Below, in pieces: positions 23,641 through 34,772 of a stretch of 64,000 bases of DNA. The translations under genes and the position numbers were made by a program. The stretch is from Papaver somniferum (lineage: Eukaryota; Streptophyta; Magnoliopsida; Ranunculales; Papaveraceae). The number at the start of each line of letters is the position of its first letter. The first letter of the stretch is position 1. Under the pieces are notes generated by a model, which saw only the letters and a program-made list of their open reading frames with translations, did no database searches and was not told the origin of the DNA. Location: contig NC_039362.1 in assembly GCF_003573695.1 (NCBI RefSeq), positions 172,617,690 through 172,681,689 of the forward strand, in the 5' to 3' direction.

Positions 23641-24251
23641 TTAATATTCGTGTTAAACTAACCGAGTTATTATTGTCAAAATATCAGCCTCTAATCATGC
23701 TTTTGATACGCTTTATTAGTTATTAAGCATGGTTAACCAAATTAGGATTACATGTTGCACGTATGCTGATATGGACACCTTACTTTACACCTAGGATTAC
23801 ATGTTATATATCTGAAAACTTTGACATGGATATGAACACATAGAACATGCTTTATGCTTAAACCTAATCATGTTTAAGTACAACTACTTCATACTCCACC
23901 ATGCTGCATACTTAAGATTAGGATATACAATAAGTACATGATAAACAAGAAATACTAGAGTTTAGGTATACCTGTCTTTACCTCATTGAAGACCAAACAA
24001 TAGTCATCAGAAGATACCTATAGTTCTTTAAGAAATAATAAGAGAGAATAGCTTGATGATACCTTAAACTAAGTTCTTGTTCATCTTAGATTGTTGTTTC
24101 TCTTTAGATAATCTCTTACAACCGAAGACTCTTTGCTAAGATCTTTTCTTGGAATTTTTTCATCCACTTCTATCACCCTTACCTTTTCTAATGGCAGATA
24201 TAAACTTTAAGTAAGGCTAGAAGGGAGTCCACCTCCAACTAACTTAGACAT
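23641..24251. other. Unannotated AT-rich spacer
   Basis: No open frame or repeat is recognised. It ends GACAT before the TGTTAGAGC start of the next LTR. Confidence 0.4.
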
Positions 24252-25652
24252 TGTTAGAGCATAGCTCGGTCGACCTCGCATGCGTTTCTATCTCAAGCAT
24301 GTTTGTCAATGTTAGTGATCAAAACTATGAGTCTTGATTTCTAGCCTACATAGCTAAGTCTCGGACTAGGATAGAAAAGTGTAGTTGAGCTCAAGGACTT
24401 CATGGAGATTCATCATACAACGACGAATATCTATACAAGGAACCGTGGAAGTTCATCAACAAAAAGGTATGTGGAGACTTGAACTTATCATTCACTTAAA
24501 AGTCTATCTATTTTATCTCCTACTTCTTACGAGACAAAAGTCGTATGCTATATAGACTAGATCATACACATTTGACATTTCGAGCTGAGCATTCATTTCT
24601 TATCTTTTATCTCGAAATCGTGTGTTGGTAAAGCGTTTCGCTTTGTTCAAGTTTATCTTCACCTAGTGACGAAAGTCAGGAAAAGTTTCAATCACTTTGA
24701 GAATTGCTCTGACGTGAATCGGTCTGTGAATAACGACTACATAGCGTCCTCTGAGAATGTATCAATGATTGAAATGAGAGTTTAGATTACATAACCATAT
24801 TTTCCTTGAACCGAAGTTTTAGAACTTTGTTGATCAAGAGAAATCAGGAGGATTGTGGAATTGGCTTGCCAAGTCCGCGAACCCAGTCCGCAGACTCAGT
24901 CCACTGTCGGAAGTTCTCGACCGAGAATTTCTGCTGGATTTTTTAAAAACTCGTTTGTGTGCTAAGTCCGTGGACTCAGTCCGCGAACCCAGTCCGTGAA
25001 CTGGCGGAAGTTCTCTTTCCGAGAATTTCTGCTGAGTTTGGAAAACTCAACCGATTAACTTAAGTCCGCGAACTTGTTTGTGAACTTGAGAGGTTATGAT
25101 CTAAAGATGTGATCTGAACATGAAACATTAAATTACTAAGGAATGTTTTATGCAAACCGTGGCTATAATGTTCATGAGCCGATTCAATCGAATCAAATCA
25201 TCTTTGTTTCAATTGTGTCTTGTGTAGTTACATAAGATCTCATAGCAATTGAACAACTCTTTAACTAGTTCATTTGTGTCAATTGAACTGGTTATGGTGA
25301 AGAAAAACAAGGTTAATATGAAATGCTCATATGATTAACCTTTTGGGTTACTATGTTGAACCAACATACACGTACACGTTTGGGCACGGTTTTCACAAAC
25401 ACAGTAAACGTATATCTCAAGTGTGTGCGACAAGATAAGTTTTCGATCTAACGGTTGAGAAATATTAGCTTGAATCTAAATCAGGTTTTCATCTAACGGT
25501 GAATAAGGATTGCTTTGTACCTAAGGCAAAACCCTGATTTGAAGGTTATATAAAGGAGACATCTAGCATTGTGCAAAACTAATACCCACACGTCTGTGTG
25601 ATACTATTGCGCTCGCTAGAGTCGATTCTCCTTTAACCTTTGGTTTTCTTCT
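24252..25652 (+). mobile_element. Truncated LTR, same family as 2428-4802
   Basis: It begins TGTTAGAGCATAGCTCGGTCGA and follows the minus-strand LTR at 4802 downward through the CGCATGCG, the GTCCGCGAAC motif cluster (24860-25080), the TATA box (GGTTATATAAAGG, about 25545) and TCCTTTAACCTTTGGTTTTC. It then stops abruptly at 25652 against the 208-bp array. The remaining roughly 1 kb of LTR is missing. Confidence 0.8.
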
Positions 25653-26535
25653 ACATTCGGAACTTTACAAAAAACCTATCCTCCGAATATTACAAGTTCA
25701 AAACAAACCACGCCATGGCTCCAGGTGGTTCCAAGGGCCAATATTGAAGGTTAGACAACCCATATTCGAAATTTTTGGTAACTAATTTAACTTCCGATTA
25801 TTTCAAAGACAAAATTTGAAAAGTATAAGTTTTTCCAAATTATGATTTTTGGGCCATCGTACATTCGGAACTTTACAAAAAACCTATCCTCCGAATATTA
25901 CAAGTTCAAAACAAACCACGCCATGGCTCCAGGTGGTTCCAAGGGCCAATATTGAAGGTTAGACAACCCATATTCGGAAGTTTTGGTAACTAATTTAACT
26001 TCCGATTATTTCAAAGACAAAATTTGAAAAGTATAAGTTTTTGAAAATTCTGATTTTTGGGCCATCGTACATTCGGAACTTTACAAAAAAATTATCCTTC
26101 GAATATTACAAGTTCAAAACAAACCACGCCATGGCTCCAGGTGGTTCCAAGGGCCAATATTGAAGGTTAGACAGCCCATATTCGGATGTTTTGGTAACTA
26201 ATTTAACTTCCGATTATTTCAAAGACAAAATTTGAAAAGTATAAGTTTTTCCAAATTCTGATTTTTGGGCCATCGTACATTCAGAACTTTACAAAAAAAT
26301 TATCCTCCGAATATTACAAGTTCAAAACAAACCACGCCATGGCTCCAGGTGGTTCGAAGGGCCAATATTGAAGGTTAGACAACCCATATTCGGAAGTTTT
26401 GGTAACTAATTTAACTTCCGATTATTTCAAAGACAAAATTTGAAAAGTATAAGTTTTTCCGAATTCTGATTTTTGGGCCATCGTACATTCGGAACTTTAC
26501 AAAAAAATTATCCTCCGAATATTACAAGTACAAAA
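25653..26535. repeat. 208-bp tandem repeat, four full copies plus part
   Basis: ACATTCGGAACTTTACAAAAA recurs at 25653, 25861, 26069, 26277 and 26485, an exact 208-base period. Each unit holds CACGCCATGGCTCCAGGTGG and TTAACTTCCGATTATTTCAAA. Copies differ at few sites, so the array is young or homogenised. Confidence 0.95.
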
Positions 26536-26920
26536 AAAACTGTTTCCTGGAATCAAACAACACCATAATCGGAAAGAAAGTTGACTCATAACATAACCGA
26601 ATATTACAATCGGTAGGTTGTTTAAAAAAATAATCTACCGATTTCGTATAATCGGCTAGTTTTTATATTAATAATACTCCGATTACATCCATTACATAAA
26701 GTTCAAACGGCTTTAACCTTACAATTTCGTCAAAAGCACCTAAATCCATACTCCTAATTGACCATAAAAGTATTAAAACAGATCATAACTTCCAGTGACC
26801 ATAGAAATTGTCCCTCTTGATTTTGTAGCATCCTTCATGTTCAAATCGTTTCCCGTAGAGGTCCACATACCGGCGATCCGCAAGATTTTTCTGAAATTAC
26901 GAATGAGTAACAAGTTAGTA
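26536..26920. other. Repeat-rich flank with ATCGGTAG motifs
   Basis: Contains AATCGGTAGGTT, CTACCGATT and CCGATTA words in both orientations. Similar words occur at 27410-27690, so the two flanks probably belong to one transposon. Confidence 0.4.
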
Positions 26921-27244
26921 CTAACTTTTATTAATGTGAGTTGGAGTTACAGAGATACTTACTCGTTTTTCATACGTCCACCAAGGAAAAGCGTTCCTAA
27001 CAAACCGTTCCTCATCTTCAAGTTTGTCAATCTCCTTATCGAGCGCATTCTTTCTCATCTTAATGTCATTGGATGATCTTCGAATTCGATTACCATCTAA
27101 GGCCTCAAATACCATTAAGATACGGTTCCATATCTGTTCTTTGGATTCCGATTTGTGGAGCTTGTGAACACGATCATGAGCAGTTACCACAACCCACGCT
27201 CTATAAATAGCACAATCTTCTTCTTCGGCAAAAGCAATATCCAT
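26921..27244 (-). CDS. SANT/Myb-like transposon-associated ORF, fragment
   Basis: From the ATG at 27244 the minus-strand frame gives 107 residues. EEEDCAIYRAWVVVTAHDRV followed by a W-N-R-I-type word and RSSNDIKMR matches the start of the plant Myb/SANT-like proteins (E-D-x-x-L-x-x-A-W...F-W-x-R-I...R-S) that accompany PIF/Harbinger transposases and NAM-associated proteins. The C-terminus is charged, then runs into FPWWTYEKR. It is shorter than family members, which usually run 200-400 residues, so it is a fragment or degenerate copy. The family call is from motif memory. Confidence 0.4.
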   Translation of the reverse strand: MDIAFAEEEDCAIYRAWVVVTAHDRVHKLHKSESKEQIWNRILMVFEALDGNRIRRSSNDIKMRKNALDKEIDKLEDEERFVRNAFPWWTYEKRVSISVTPTHINKS

Positions 27245-27740
27245 GTTTTTTGTTATGAAAATTAAAACTGAAGAGAGGAAAGAGTTTGGTGCAATTGGGG
27301 TGATAGATATGAGTTTCTTCATATAGGTTTAGGGTCCAGCGGCTCTTTTTCTTTTTCCCAAAAACTCCAACGGCTAATTTGACGAAAGTTGAATGTGGAG
27401 AAACCAATAATCGATAGGTATTGTATTTAGCATATCTACCGATTATGGTAGCTTTCAAAATTTGAATTTGGGGCAACTTATAATCGGTAGGTTTTGTAAT
27501 ATATCTAACTCCCGATTAACGCTGCATCCAAAACACGAACCAAGTGGTTATGGCTGGCTGTGTACACTCCCGATTAATGAACACAAATCATTCTAATACT
27601 GCACCGACTACAATCGGAAGTCTGGGAAATATTTTGGCTTCCGATTGTAATCGGAGGATAACAATGTTATCATATCTTCCGAATATATAAGGGTAATTTC
27701 GCCATTACGAATTATAGGAGATAAGGGTTGGCTACATTTT
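27245..27740. other. Right flank of the putative transposon
   Basis: Repeated CCGATTGTAATCGGA-type words (about 27410-27690) are near-palindromic. It ends with GGCTACATTTTCCCT (27730), which could be a terminus, but no left partner was seen. Confidence 0.35.
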
Positions 27741-28868
27741 CCCTTTGGATGACCTTTTTTGTTTTATTGTTGGTCCTTAAATCCTTTCGAGTGGCTCCTA
27801 AAAATGCGAGGATATTCTAGAGCGGTGGTTTGCAAAACTTGGCTTTTGAGATTATGTGCTGGCATTTAAGATTGACTGAAGATATTGTTTTTTGTCTGCG
27901 GTTCCAATTTGATTATAATCAGTAGTTACTATTATATTGTGGTAATCCATCTGACATATATAAGTGACTATGTAAAGCTAATGTTTCTACTGATAAGAAT
28001 GTGCAACCGTTTTTAATTAAAATATAAAAATTCCCAACTCCCAAACCACTAATTGTTAGCCTATGTACGTGTTGTATAGTTAAAAGGGGTATATATTGCT
28101 TATGCTTTTGGTGATATACGTCTTAAATAGACACAATTTTTTCGCAAGGGGAGAAAGGAAAGAACTATGAGAAAGTACGAAGACAACCAATAAGTATATT
28201 ATTTTGCAAGGGGCTAAGATTTGTGTAAAGCCAGGGTAACCCATTCTATAGTAGTTATGTTGGTAGGCATGTGGAAAATAAGTCCAGTATGTAACAAACA
28301 GAGCTGAAACCTTTAAAAGCAAAATCCATAGAGCAAGTAATCTGATATGTTCTTTTTCTGTTTCAATTTAATGCATCTTTAAAGAGATGATATAGAGCAT
28401 TGCACCATAGTGCTGTTGATTATGTATCAAGGGAATGTAAAATATAGGATTATACCAATAGAGAGTCATACATTTGATTATGAAGAGGTGGGTACCCTAT
28501 TCTCATTCTTCTATGCTTTCATCTAAAACTCCACTATCTCTATCCTCCACTACATTTAGGAAACACCACATAGAAAAAGAGATTTTTCTTTTAGTTCGTC
28601 ATCATGTTATATGGTGTTCCCGTAAGTTTATCGTGTTGAGTGCTAGGCCGTATGATTGGTTTTTGTGGATTCTGTAAAACATGAGTTATGGTGAGGACAC
28701 TGATAACGTATGATTGGTTTTTAAAAATTACAAACTCAAACAAAAAGCCTTACCTTACCGTATTTGCAATTTTGAGGAAGTATAAATTCAATTCGGAAGT
28801 CTGACTACCAACCATATTAGGGCTCTTTTTTTCCGAAATTAATACATGGAAGGAGAAACAAACAACTA
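27741..28868. other. Unannotated spacer
   Basis: AT-rich. The short frames (28080-28322, 28474-28677) have no recognised content. Nothing else is supported. Confidence 0.4.
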
Positions 28869-29351
28869 CTCCCTCTGTTTCTGAAAGACCGTCCTTTATT
28901 TCATTTTGGTATGTTTCAAAAATGTGTCCAGTTTCTGTTTATAGTCATATTTTTCCAATGAACTCTCTAACATACCCTTAAGTTTTTTATATTCATAATT
29001 TCTATTTTAATGAGACTCAATCTAGAATATTAATGAAATCTGTATAATTAAGGAAAAAAATATATCCTTTTGAAGACAATATATGTATGGTTCCAAATTA
29101 AATTCTTTATTAAGGTTATACTCCATAAGTATACAATTTTTATTGATACTGTTTCTATAAATCGATATGTTTTAGTTTCCTTTTTTTTATTTTCTATTTA
29201 CAATCCCAATACATTTTTTTGGTAGTTTTTACTACTAACATATTTATTGAAATAAATTAGGCAAGTAATTAAGGGTGGGAATGTAAACTACCATAGTCTT
29301 CTTAATATCTTGACAAAGTCAAACCAAACTGTTTTTTGGAAACGGAGAGAG
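28869..29351 (+). mobile_element. Stowaway/Mariner-like MITE, copy 1
   Basis: The termini are CTCCCTCTGTTTC (left) and GAAACGGAGAGAG (right), imperfect inverted repeats of the Tc1/Mariner type flanked by TA (28867-28868 and 29352-29353). The element is 483 bp with an AT-rich interior and no ORF. It is homologous, in opposite orientation, to the element at 33247-33707. Confidence 0.85.
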
Positions 29352-30188
29352 TATATATTTCACGGAACAAAATAAATATAATCTGCACATATTTCATATA
29401 TATCCCTTCTCCACCTATTTAATGTAATTGTCCCGCCATAACAAGTCAAAAATGCATTGCCAAGAGGCTGGACAAAGCCCCGCACACATCAAATAAAAGA
29501 TGCGTAGCCAAGGGACGGGACGAAACCCACGAACACCAAGTTAAAAGAAAGTAATTCCCGATATGTAGCACGGGCACAAATCTAGTTAAGTTTACGAGGT
29601 TATATCTATATTAGGCTTTGATAAATCATTAATAGTTTTAACATCTCAACTTAAGATATGTTTTAAAAGTTTCTGTAAAGTATATATCCAGATACATACA
29701 ATTATACAAAGATAAAAATTATATGAAGCCTAATTCATCAAATTAGAACATTGAGTGAAAATAATAAAAAAAAAAACCTAGCCTGAAATCAAGTAAAATG
29801 ATGAAATCCTAAAATTGAGTTGGTTCTGACTTGGAGTTCTATAATTTTATCCCAGATTAAATACAGCAGTTCTTATTAATTTGTCTATTTATAATTAAGA
29901 AACCTTCGAAGAAACCAACCCATGTGCCCGAGCCGACCTGCTTCCACATCCTGCTTATCTTCGCTGACAGGGCCACCAGTCACTCAACAACTTCATCAAA
30001 AAGACCTCAACAACTTCATCAAAAAGACCAGTACCAGTACCAGTACCAGTACCACTACCACTACCCTAAATTCTATCTTTCTTCGTCACTGCAAATATCT
30101 TAATATAAGTATAGATGATATTCTAATCAAAATATCTTGATGGCCCTACCGTTCTCAAAATATCTAAAGATATTTTCAATCTTCTCCC
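29352..30188. other. Spacer and distal promoter of the truncated DUF3700 copy
   Basis: From about 29895 (AAGAAACCTTC, CCCATGTGC, GTCACTCAACAACTTCATC) it matches the upstream regions of the two intact DUF3700 genes near 54390 and 60795. A short AGTACC/ACTACC microsatellite sits at 30028-30065. Confidence 0.5.
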
Positions 30189-30275
30189 CTATCCTGTCCG
30201 GATAACATTGCCACCTTAATTAACAAAGACTTGTTTATATTTTTTGATCTCCATAAATACCATCTTTATGTTGTA
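30189..30275 (+). promoter_or_regulatory. Conserved promoter block of DUF3700 copy A
   Basis: CCTATCCTGTCCGGATAACATTGCCACCTTAA is followed by CCATAAATACCAT. The same block, with its spacing to the TATA-like word, recurs before the genes at 55012 and 61395. In those copies the core is the perfect palindrome TATCCGGATA. GATAA is the I-box core. Confidence 0.55.
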
Positions 30276-30427
30276 TTAGTCTTCAATCCCATTTTCCATA
30301 CTCTATCAACTCAATATTCATCACCTGTTTCATCCCAAATTTAAGATTAAGAGTGTATTTGCATTGATTAGTTTGCATATTAAGGGAACTGTTTGAAAAG
30401 TTTAGAAGAAGAAAGAAAGAAAGAAAA

Positions 30428-30718
30428 ATGTTGGCAATGTTTGAAAATCAGTTAGCAAGTGCACCAAAAGAACTGAAGAGTCCAGTATCAATGATGCCTG
30501 GATCTAAGAAACCAAAGTTCCCTCAAGAAATTATATCTTTACATGATCCAAATCACAAAGGCTTCTCCAGGAATGTCTCCTCTACTCCTGCTTACCTCAA
30601 GGAAATGCCTAAGGTTGATAGTGAAGGTGCGTCTTCTGATACCAGCTTCACCGTTGATTCTCGTGTTAAGATTATTGGTATCGTATTTGGAAGGAGACAA
30701 GATTTCTTCTGTGAATGA
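30428..30718 (+). pseudogene. DUF3700/TSJT1-like paralogue lacking its central domain
   Basis: The 96-residue intronless frame begins MLAMFENQLASAPKELKSPV and keeps the first 58 or so residues of the family. It then jumps directly to the C-terminal EMPKVDSEG...FTVDSRVKI segment that in the intact copies lies near residue 220. The whole central class-II glutamine-amidotransferase-like domain, including the YGL and LRDR motifs, is gone, and the last 15 residues are novel. Its promoter still matches the intact genes, and the ATG and frame are intact, so it could be expressed as a microprotein, though pseudogene is the simpler reading. Confidence 0.75.
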
Positions 30719-31751
30719 AGACGTATGACTGATGCTATTAATGTTAGCAATAACACATGGTAGTCGTTGAATAATCAAATAGAACTTTTTGTTTGAATGT
30801 TTTGTGTTTGTATGATAAATTTCCTTGATCTGTAAATGTATATGTCCGCACTCACTTCGTGTTTTTGTTTTGCTGTTTGTATGATTTTTATCAAGCTCGT
30901 ACTTTTTTTTTCACAATTTGCAAGAAACACCACTACAATATTACATTGTTGGACGTATCTTTTTCAATGCTCGTTGGATAGTTTACCATCTACAGAAACA
31001 TATCATCTCCAAAAGTCCAAATAAAATGAATGAACTAAAATAGTCCAAATTGTCTGTTCCCACGCCCACTGATTTAAAATAGGAATGCATGTTATTTGGA
31101 ACCAGGATTTGCGATGTCCGATTTTGTGTGCGTATTTACTAACGTGTATATAATGACATTTTAATTTCACCCATTTTAATTTATTTTGGGAAGTTATGTA
31201 ACGAGACGAGGTTTTTAATTGAAATCTTTTAACGAGTGTGCAAAAAATTGAATAAACCCCACTTGCTCCGCATTGTTCATGCATCAATGGAGTTAAAAGT
31301 TAAAAGGAGTGTTGAAATCAAGAGGGTCATCAACAGCCTCCGACTAGGAAAACAATTTTGTAGCTAGCCAAGTATAAGAAGAAAATTTAGATATTTTGGA
31401 TTTCAAACAAAATAGTATGTCTCCATGGTCAAATTTACTCTATGATATATTGGCCGTACAATATTTTCTTATCCTTCGCATTAAAAGGACAAGATTTTGA
31501 TGTTATACTCCTGTTTCTAGACATCAAATAGATATTTTTTTTTTTTTTTTTTTTGATTCGTAGGATAGATGTGAGTTAGCATTACTTGAGCATATCACCA
31601 TTCATTGGATACATATAACATCGAAAATGCTATGTTGCACGAAAATAACTACGGAAATTTATCCCGCAGCACATAAACGGTGGACACACAATTATCTTTA
31701 CTAATCCCGAATGCTGAGTGGTTTGTTTTCAACCATCAGATCCCGTGGGAT
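30719..31751. other. Unannotated spacer
   Basis: No gene seen. A poly-T run is at 31532-31554. The sequence is otherwise AT-rich and low in information. Confidence 0.4.
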
Positions 31752-31768
31752 AAAACTCGGGATCAAAT

Positions 31769-32177
31769 TTACCGGTTGGAACAATTTATCGGTTGTAATA
31801 TGGTGGTGCATTTGGAAAGAGGAATGCTAAAACTTTCAATCACAAAAGGCGAAACTTGGAAAGTATAATTCGAGATATTAAGATCCAAGCTTACTTTTGG
31901 ACGGAGTCAAAAACTAGCATGTTGGATTTAACGGCTAACATGGTGATAGCTTTATGGGATTCGTATTTCCATCGGCCGCTTTGATTTGCATACGACACGT
32001 TTGATGTAAGGTTTGTTTGTTAAATTCTTTTGGCTCTTTGTTTATTTGTTCTCTTCTTTGGGTGATTGTTTCCAGACTGGATCTCCCTTTTTTGGATCGG
32101 TTGTATTTATTGGATTGAGGTACCCCTTAAGTACCTTTTTTTCAATGAATTTTTTCCTTTTGACCGATAAAAAAAAA
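31769..32177 (+). mobile_element. 5'-truncated LINE end with 17-bp target duplication
   Basis: AAAACTCGGGATCAAAT occurs at 31752-31768 and again at 32178-32194. The insert ends GACCGAT plus poly-A. A frame with RNAKTFNHKRRNLESI and a C-terminal ALWDSYFHRPL stop looks like the end of an L1-type zf-RVT region. A frame break precedes it. Confidence 0.85.
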
Positions 32178-32194
32178 AAAACTCGGGATCAAAT

Positions 32195-32677
32195 GTCGGT
32201 GCCTGTAGCACTGCTCATATAACATTAACAGTAGAAAATCCCACTTACATCGATGGTTGTCCGATTGCATGTGAGACCTCATGTGCATATTGCACCCGCC
32301 GGCCTCTGGAAACTTGAAAGTTTAAAACCCCGCAAACACAGGTAGATATGATTTTTTGTCCCAATTCCCTAGCAGTGACAAAATAAAAATCCACTGTGAA
32401 CATTGCACATGATAGGAGCATAGAGTAATGTCAACTTGTGTAAAAGTAAACAAAAACGGAAAGAGGAGGACCACTGAAGAGCACCAAATTTTTCTTGTTC
32501 ATTGCATTAAACACCAAAACTTTCTTATCCTATCTTTTGGTATTAGAGTTGATATTTTCAATTCGTAGAGTACTATTTATGTAGAGGTTAAGTTAGCATT
32601 ATTCGATCATCATCATCGATAAAGGACACATACATATTGTAGTGTAAAAAGAAGAAGACGAAGAATCATTTTCGACC
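32195..32677 (+). promoter_or_regulatory. Upstream region of ten-cysteine copy 2
   Basis: From about 32430 it aligns with the upstream blocks of the other copies: GTCAACTTGTGTAAAAGTAAAC, AAAAACGGAAAGAGG, CTTTCTTATCCTATCTTTTG and GATATTTTCAATTC, then GTAGAGGTTAAGTTAG. The part before 32430 has no recognised content. Confidence 0.45.
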
Positions 32678-32741
32678 ATGGCCAAGTTAAGTATGTTCCT
32701 TTGCTTCTTCTTATTTGTGTTGATTGCCATGTCAACCTCTT

Positions 32742-32859
32742 TGTTAGAATACGGGAATCCAACTCAAAATCAATTATCTATGAATGGAGAGGTTCTAAGA
32801 GATTATAAACCGCAGGATCTTAGATTGCCCAACAATGTGAAACTAATATAATCTCAACA
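32742..32859 (+). mobile_element. 118-bp solo LTR (TRIM-like)
   Basis: It begins TGTTAGAATACGGG and ends AATCTCAACA, flanked by perfect CTCTT duplications at 32737-32741 and 32860-32864. The size and termini fit a terminal-repeat-in-miniature or short Copia LTR. It lies inside exon 1 of the ten-cysteine copy 2. Confidence 0.85.
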
Positions 32860-32874
32860 CTCTTCTTCAAGCAG

Positions 32875-33201
32875 AAGAATTTGTTAATATTTGTTATGGA
32901 AGATCTGAGGTAGATTTTGTGCTGGGTTTTCAGCGGTGGCGGCAGAAGAAATTGTTACAGTTTAGGGTTTCAGAAGTTATGTTATAAGGGTTTCTATTTG
33001 TGGTTTTTCTTGGGCCTGAGATCTCTTAATATTTTTAGGGCTTCATCCCTTTGGGGTACGGGATTTTCTAATGTGGGTGTTCTACTTAACCGTAACTGTG
33101 GGGTTTCTTACATAGCTAATGTAAGAAGGGTTTTCCATTTGGGGTTTGTACTTTGTACCTACTGTTCCATTAATAAAATTTCTATTTACCGATCAAAAAA
33201 A
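32875..33201 (+). mobile_element. Short LINE 3' end or SINE, 19-bp target duplication
   Basis: AACACTCTTCTTCAAGCAG occurs at 32856-32874 and 33202-33220. The insert ends ATTTACCGATC plus poly-A. The duplication includes the last bases of the 118-bp LTR, so this insertion came after it. The insert has no clear RT motif. Confidence 0.8.
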
Positions 33202-33246
33202 AACACTCTTCTTCAAGCAGTAAGTCTACTTTCTTTTAATTTAATA

Positions 33247-33707
33247 CTCCCTCCATTTCACAAAGACGGTCCACTTTGACTTTTTCAAAATATTAAGGAG
33301 ACCATACTATTTTACTTGACTACCCTTAGTTACTTACCTATTTTATTTTAATAAAAATGATAGCAATAAAGACTATCCAAAATTGTTGTGAGAATTATAA
33401 ATACGAAATATAAAAGGAAAATTTAAAAGATATCGAATTTATAAAGTATAAACTTTATAAGGAATTTAATTTTTAGAGTTAAATGTATATTTTCTTAAAA
33501 GGAATGAAGGATATATTTGTTTCCTCAATTATACTAATTTCTTTAATATTTTAGATTGGGTCACGTTAAAAATGGATTTATGATTATAAAGAATTCAAGG
33601 GTATATTAGAGAGTTCACTGAAAAAGTATGACTATAAACAGAAGCTGGACACAATTTTGAAACTGACGAAAAAGGAATAAAGGACGGTCTTTCAGAAACA
33701 GAAGGAG
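33247..33707 (-). mobile_element. Stowaway/Mariner-like MITE, copy 2
   Basis: The left end is CTCCCTCCATTTC and the right end GAAACAGAAGGAG, with TA on both sides (33245-33246 and 33708-33709). The reverse complement matches the MITE at 28869-29351 over long stretches, including CTGAAAGACCGTCCTTTATT and GTTTATAGTCATA. It lies in the intron of the ten-cysteine copy 2. Confidence 0.85.
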
Positions 33708-33974
33708 TAGTATCTTTTAGTAATTTTTATTAATTACAAACAGATATAATATGATTAACTAAATACACAATTTTTTTTTACTCTACGTGATTATCAACTA
33801 ACGGAATATGATTCAGGGATGATACCGGAGGAGGTTATGGCAGTAAATAAGTGCCCAAAACCTGATTGCTCTTTGATTCAGTGCGTACCATTTTCTTGCG
33901 TACAAGTTGTGCTTAAATGCCCAAACGGCCAGTACTCACCGTGCTGTAGCTGCCCAAAATGCTGCCCAGTTTAG

Positions 33975-34392
33975 ATTACTTATCCGAAACTTATTGTCCC
34001 GTGTTTCATGTGTTGCGTAAAAAAAAAATTCCTCTTAAATAGTTGTACCTTGCTGCTAAATAATTCTCTATGCACCCAAGTCTCTATTTTCTCCTCTTTA
34101 TTTTACTTAGCTTAACTACGAATTTTACTTAGCTTAATTACGTATGGTGGTATTCCCCTGTTTTCCATCTTTGATGCATGTAATAAAATGTACCAGTACC
34201 GGATGTACATGTAATTTTCTCAACAAAAATGAATGTACTCGGTTATCCTTTTTGATTTAATTTTGAAAGTCATATGGGTAATTAACGAATGACCAAGTTC
34301 TTGAATGACCAAGTTCTTGAACGCATTAATGAACTAAAATGTGAGTTTACATTTTTTTTAAGGAATGTGCACAAAATTGGATTGATCGCTTA
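33975..34392. other. 3' flank of ten-cysteine copy 2
   Basis: AT-rich, with AATAAAATGT (about 34191) as a possible polyadenylation word. No gene is seen. It ends GATAC, the left target duplication of the Copia element. Confidence 0.45.
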
Positions 34393-34397
34393 GATAC

Positions 34398-34772
34398 TGT
34401 AGAAAATCTGATATCAAAGATTTAATGAACACAAAACGTAAGTCAAACAATTCTCTCTATAGATAATAAAACCATGGCTCAACATCCTATATATATGTTT
34501 AACAAATTTGACTCTCAAGCAAAGAACTTTCCTAACAAATCAAACTCTAAACAAAGACAATTCTAAAAACTCAAACTCTTAAACATTAAGTTACCCAGCC
34601 GTTTGTTTTATAAAACGGCCGGACCTTTCTAAGCCAATTACCCAGCCGTTTGTTTTATAAAACGGCTGGACCTTCCTTACTCGGCAGTTTCCTTTATTAA
34701 ATTGTCGGACATTCGTAAACAAATAAACTTCTTCTGTTTGCTTCACATAGTATCTTGGTTTAACTTTCAACA
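34398..34772 (-). repeat. 3' LTR of Copia element
   Basis: 375 bp, plus-strand ends TGTAGAAAAT and TTTCAACA. It is similar to the partner LTR with scattered substitutions (for example TTTCAACA against CTTGGACA at the outer end). It includes two copies of a CCAGCCGTTTGTTTTATAAA-type word. Confidence 0.9.

Larger units (their letters stand above)
32678..33974 (+). pseudogene. Ten-cysteine peptide, copy 2, exon 1 disrupted
   Basis: Exon 1 starts at ATG 32678 with a good signal peptide (MAKLSMFLCFFLFVLIAMST). It is cut at 32742 by a 118-bp solo LTR and again by a LINE end (32875-33201), and finishes at 33219 before a GTAAGT donor. Exon 2 is 33817-33974. Exon 2 is intact, with all ten cysteines, spaced C-x4-C-x4-C-x4-C-x6-C-x7-CC-x-C-x2-CC, ending CCPV. 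Read through the insertions, the frame meets a stop soon after the LTR. The intron contains a MITE (33247-33707). The intact mature region suggests recent inactivation or an alternative start, and this copy is the most diverged of the family. Confidence 0.75.
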
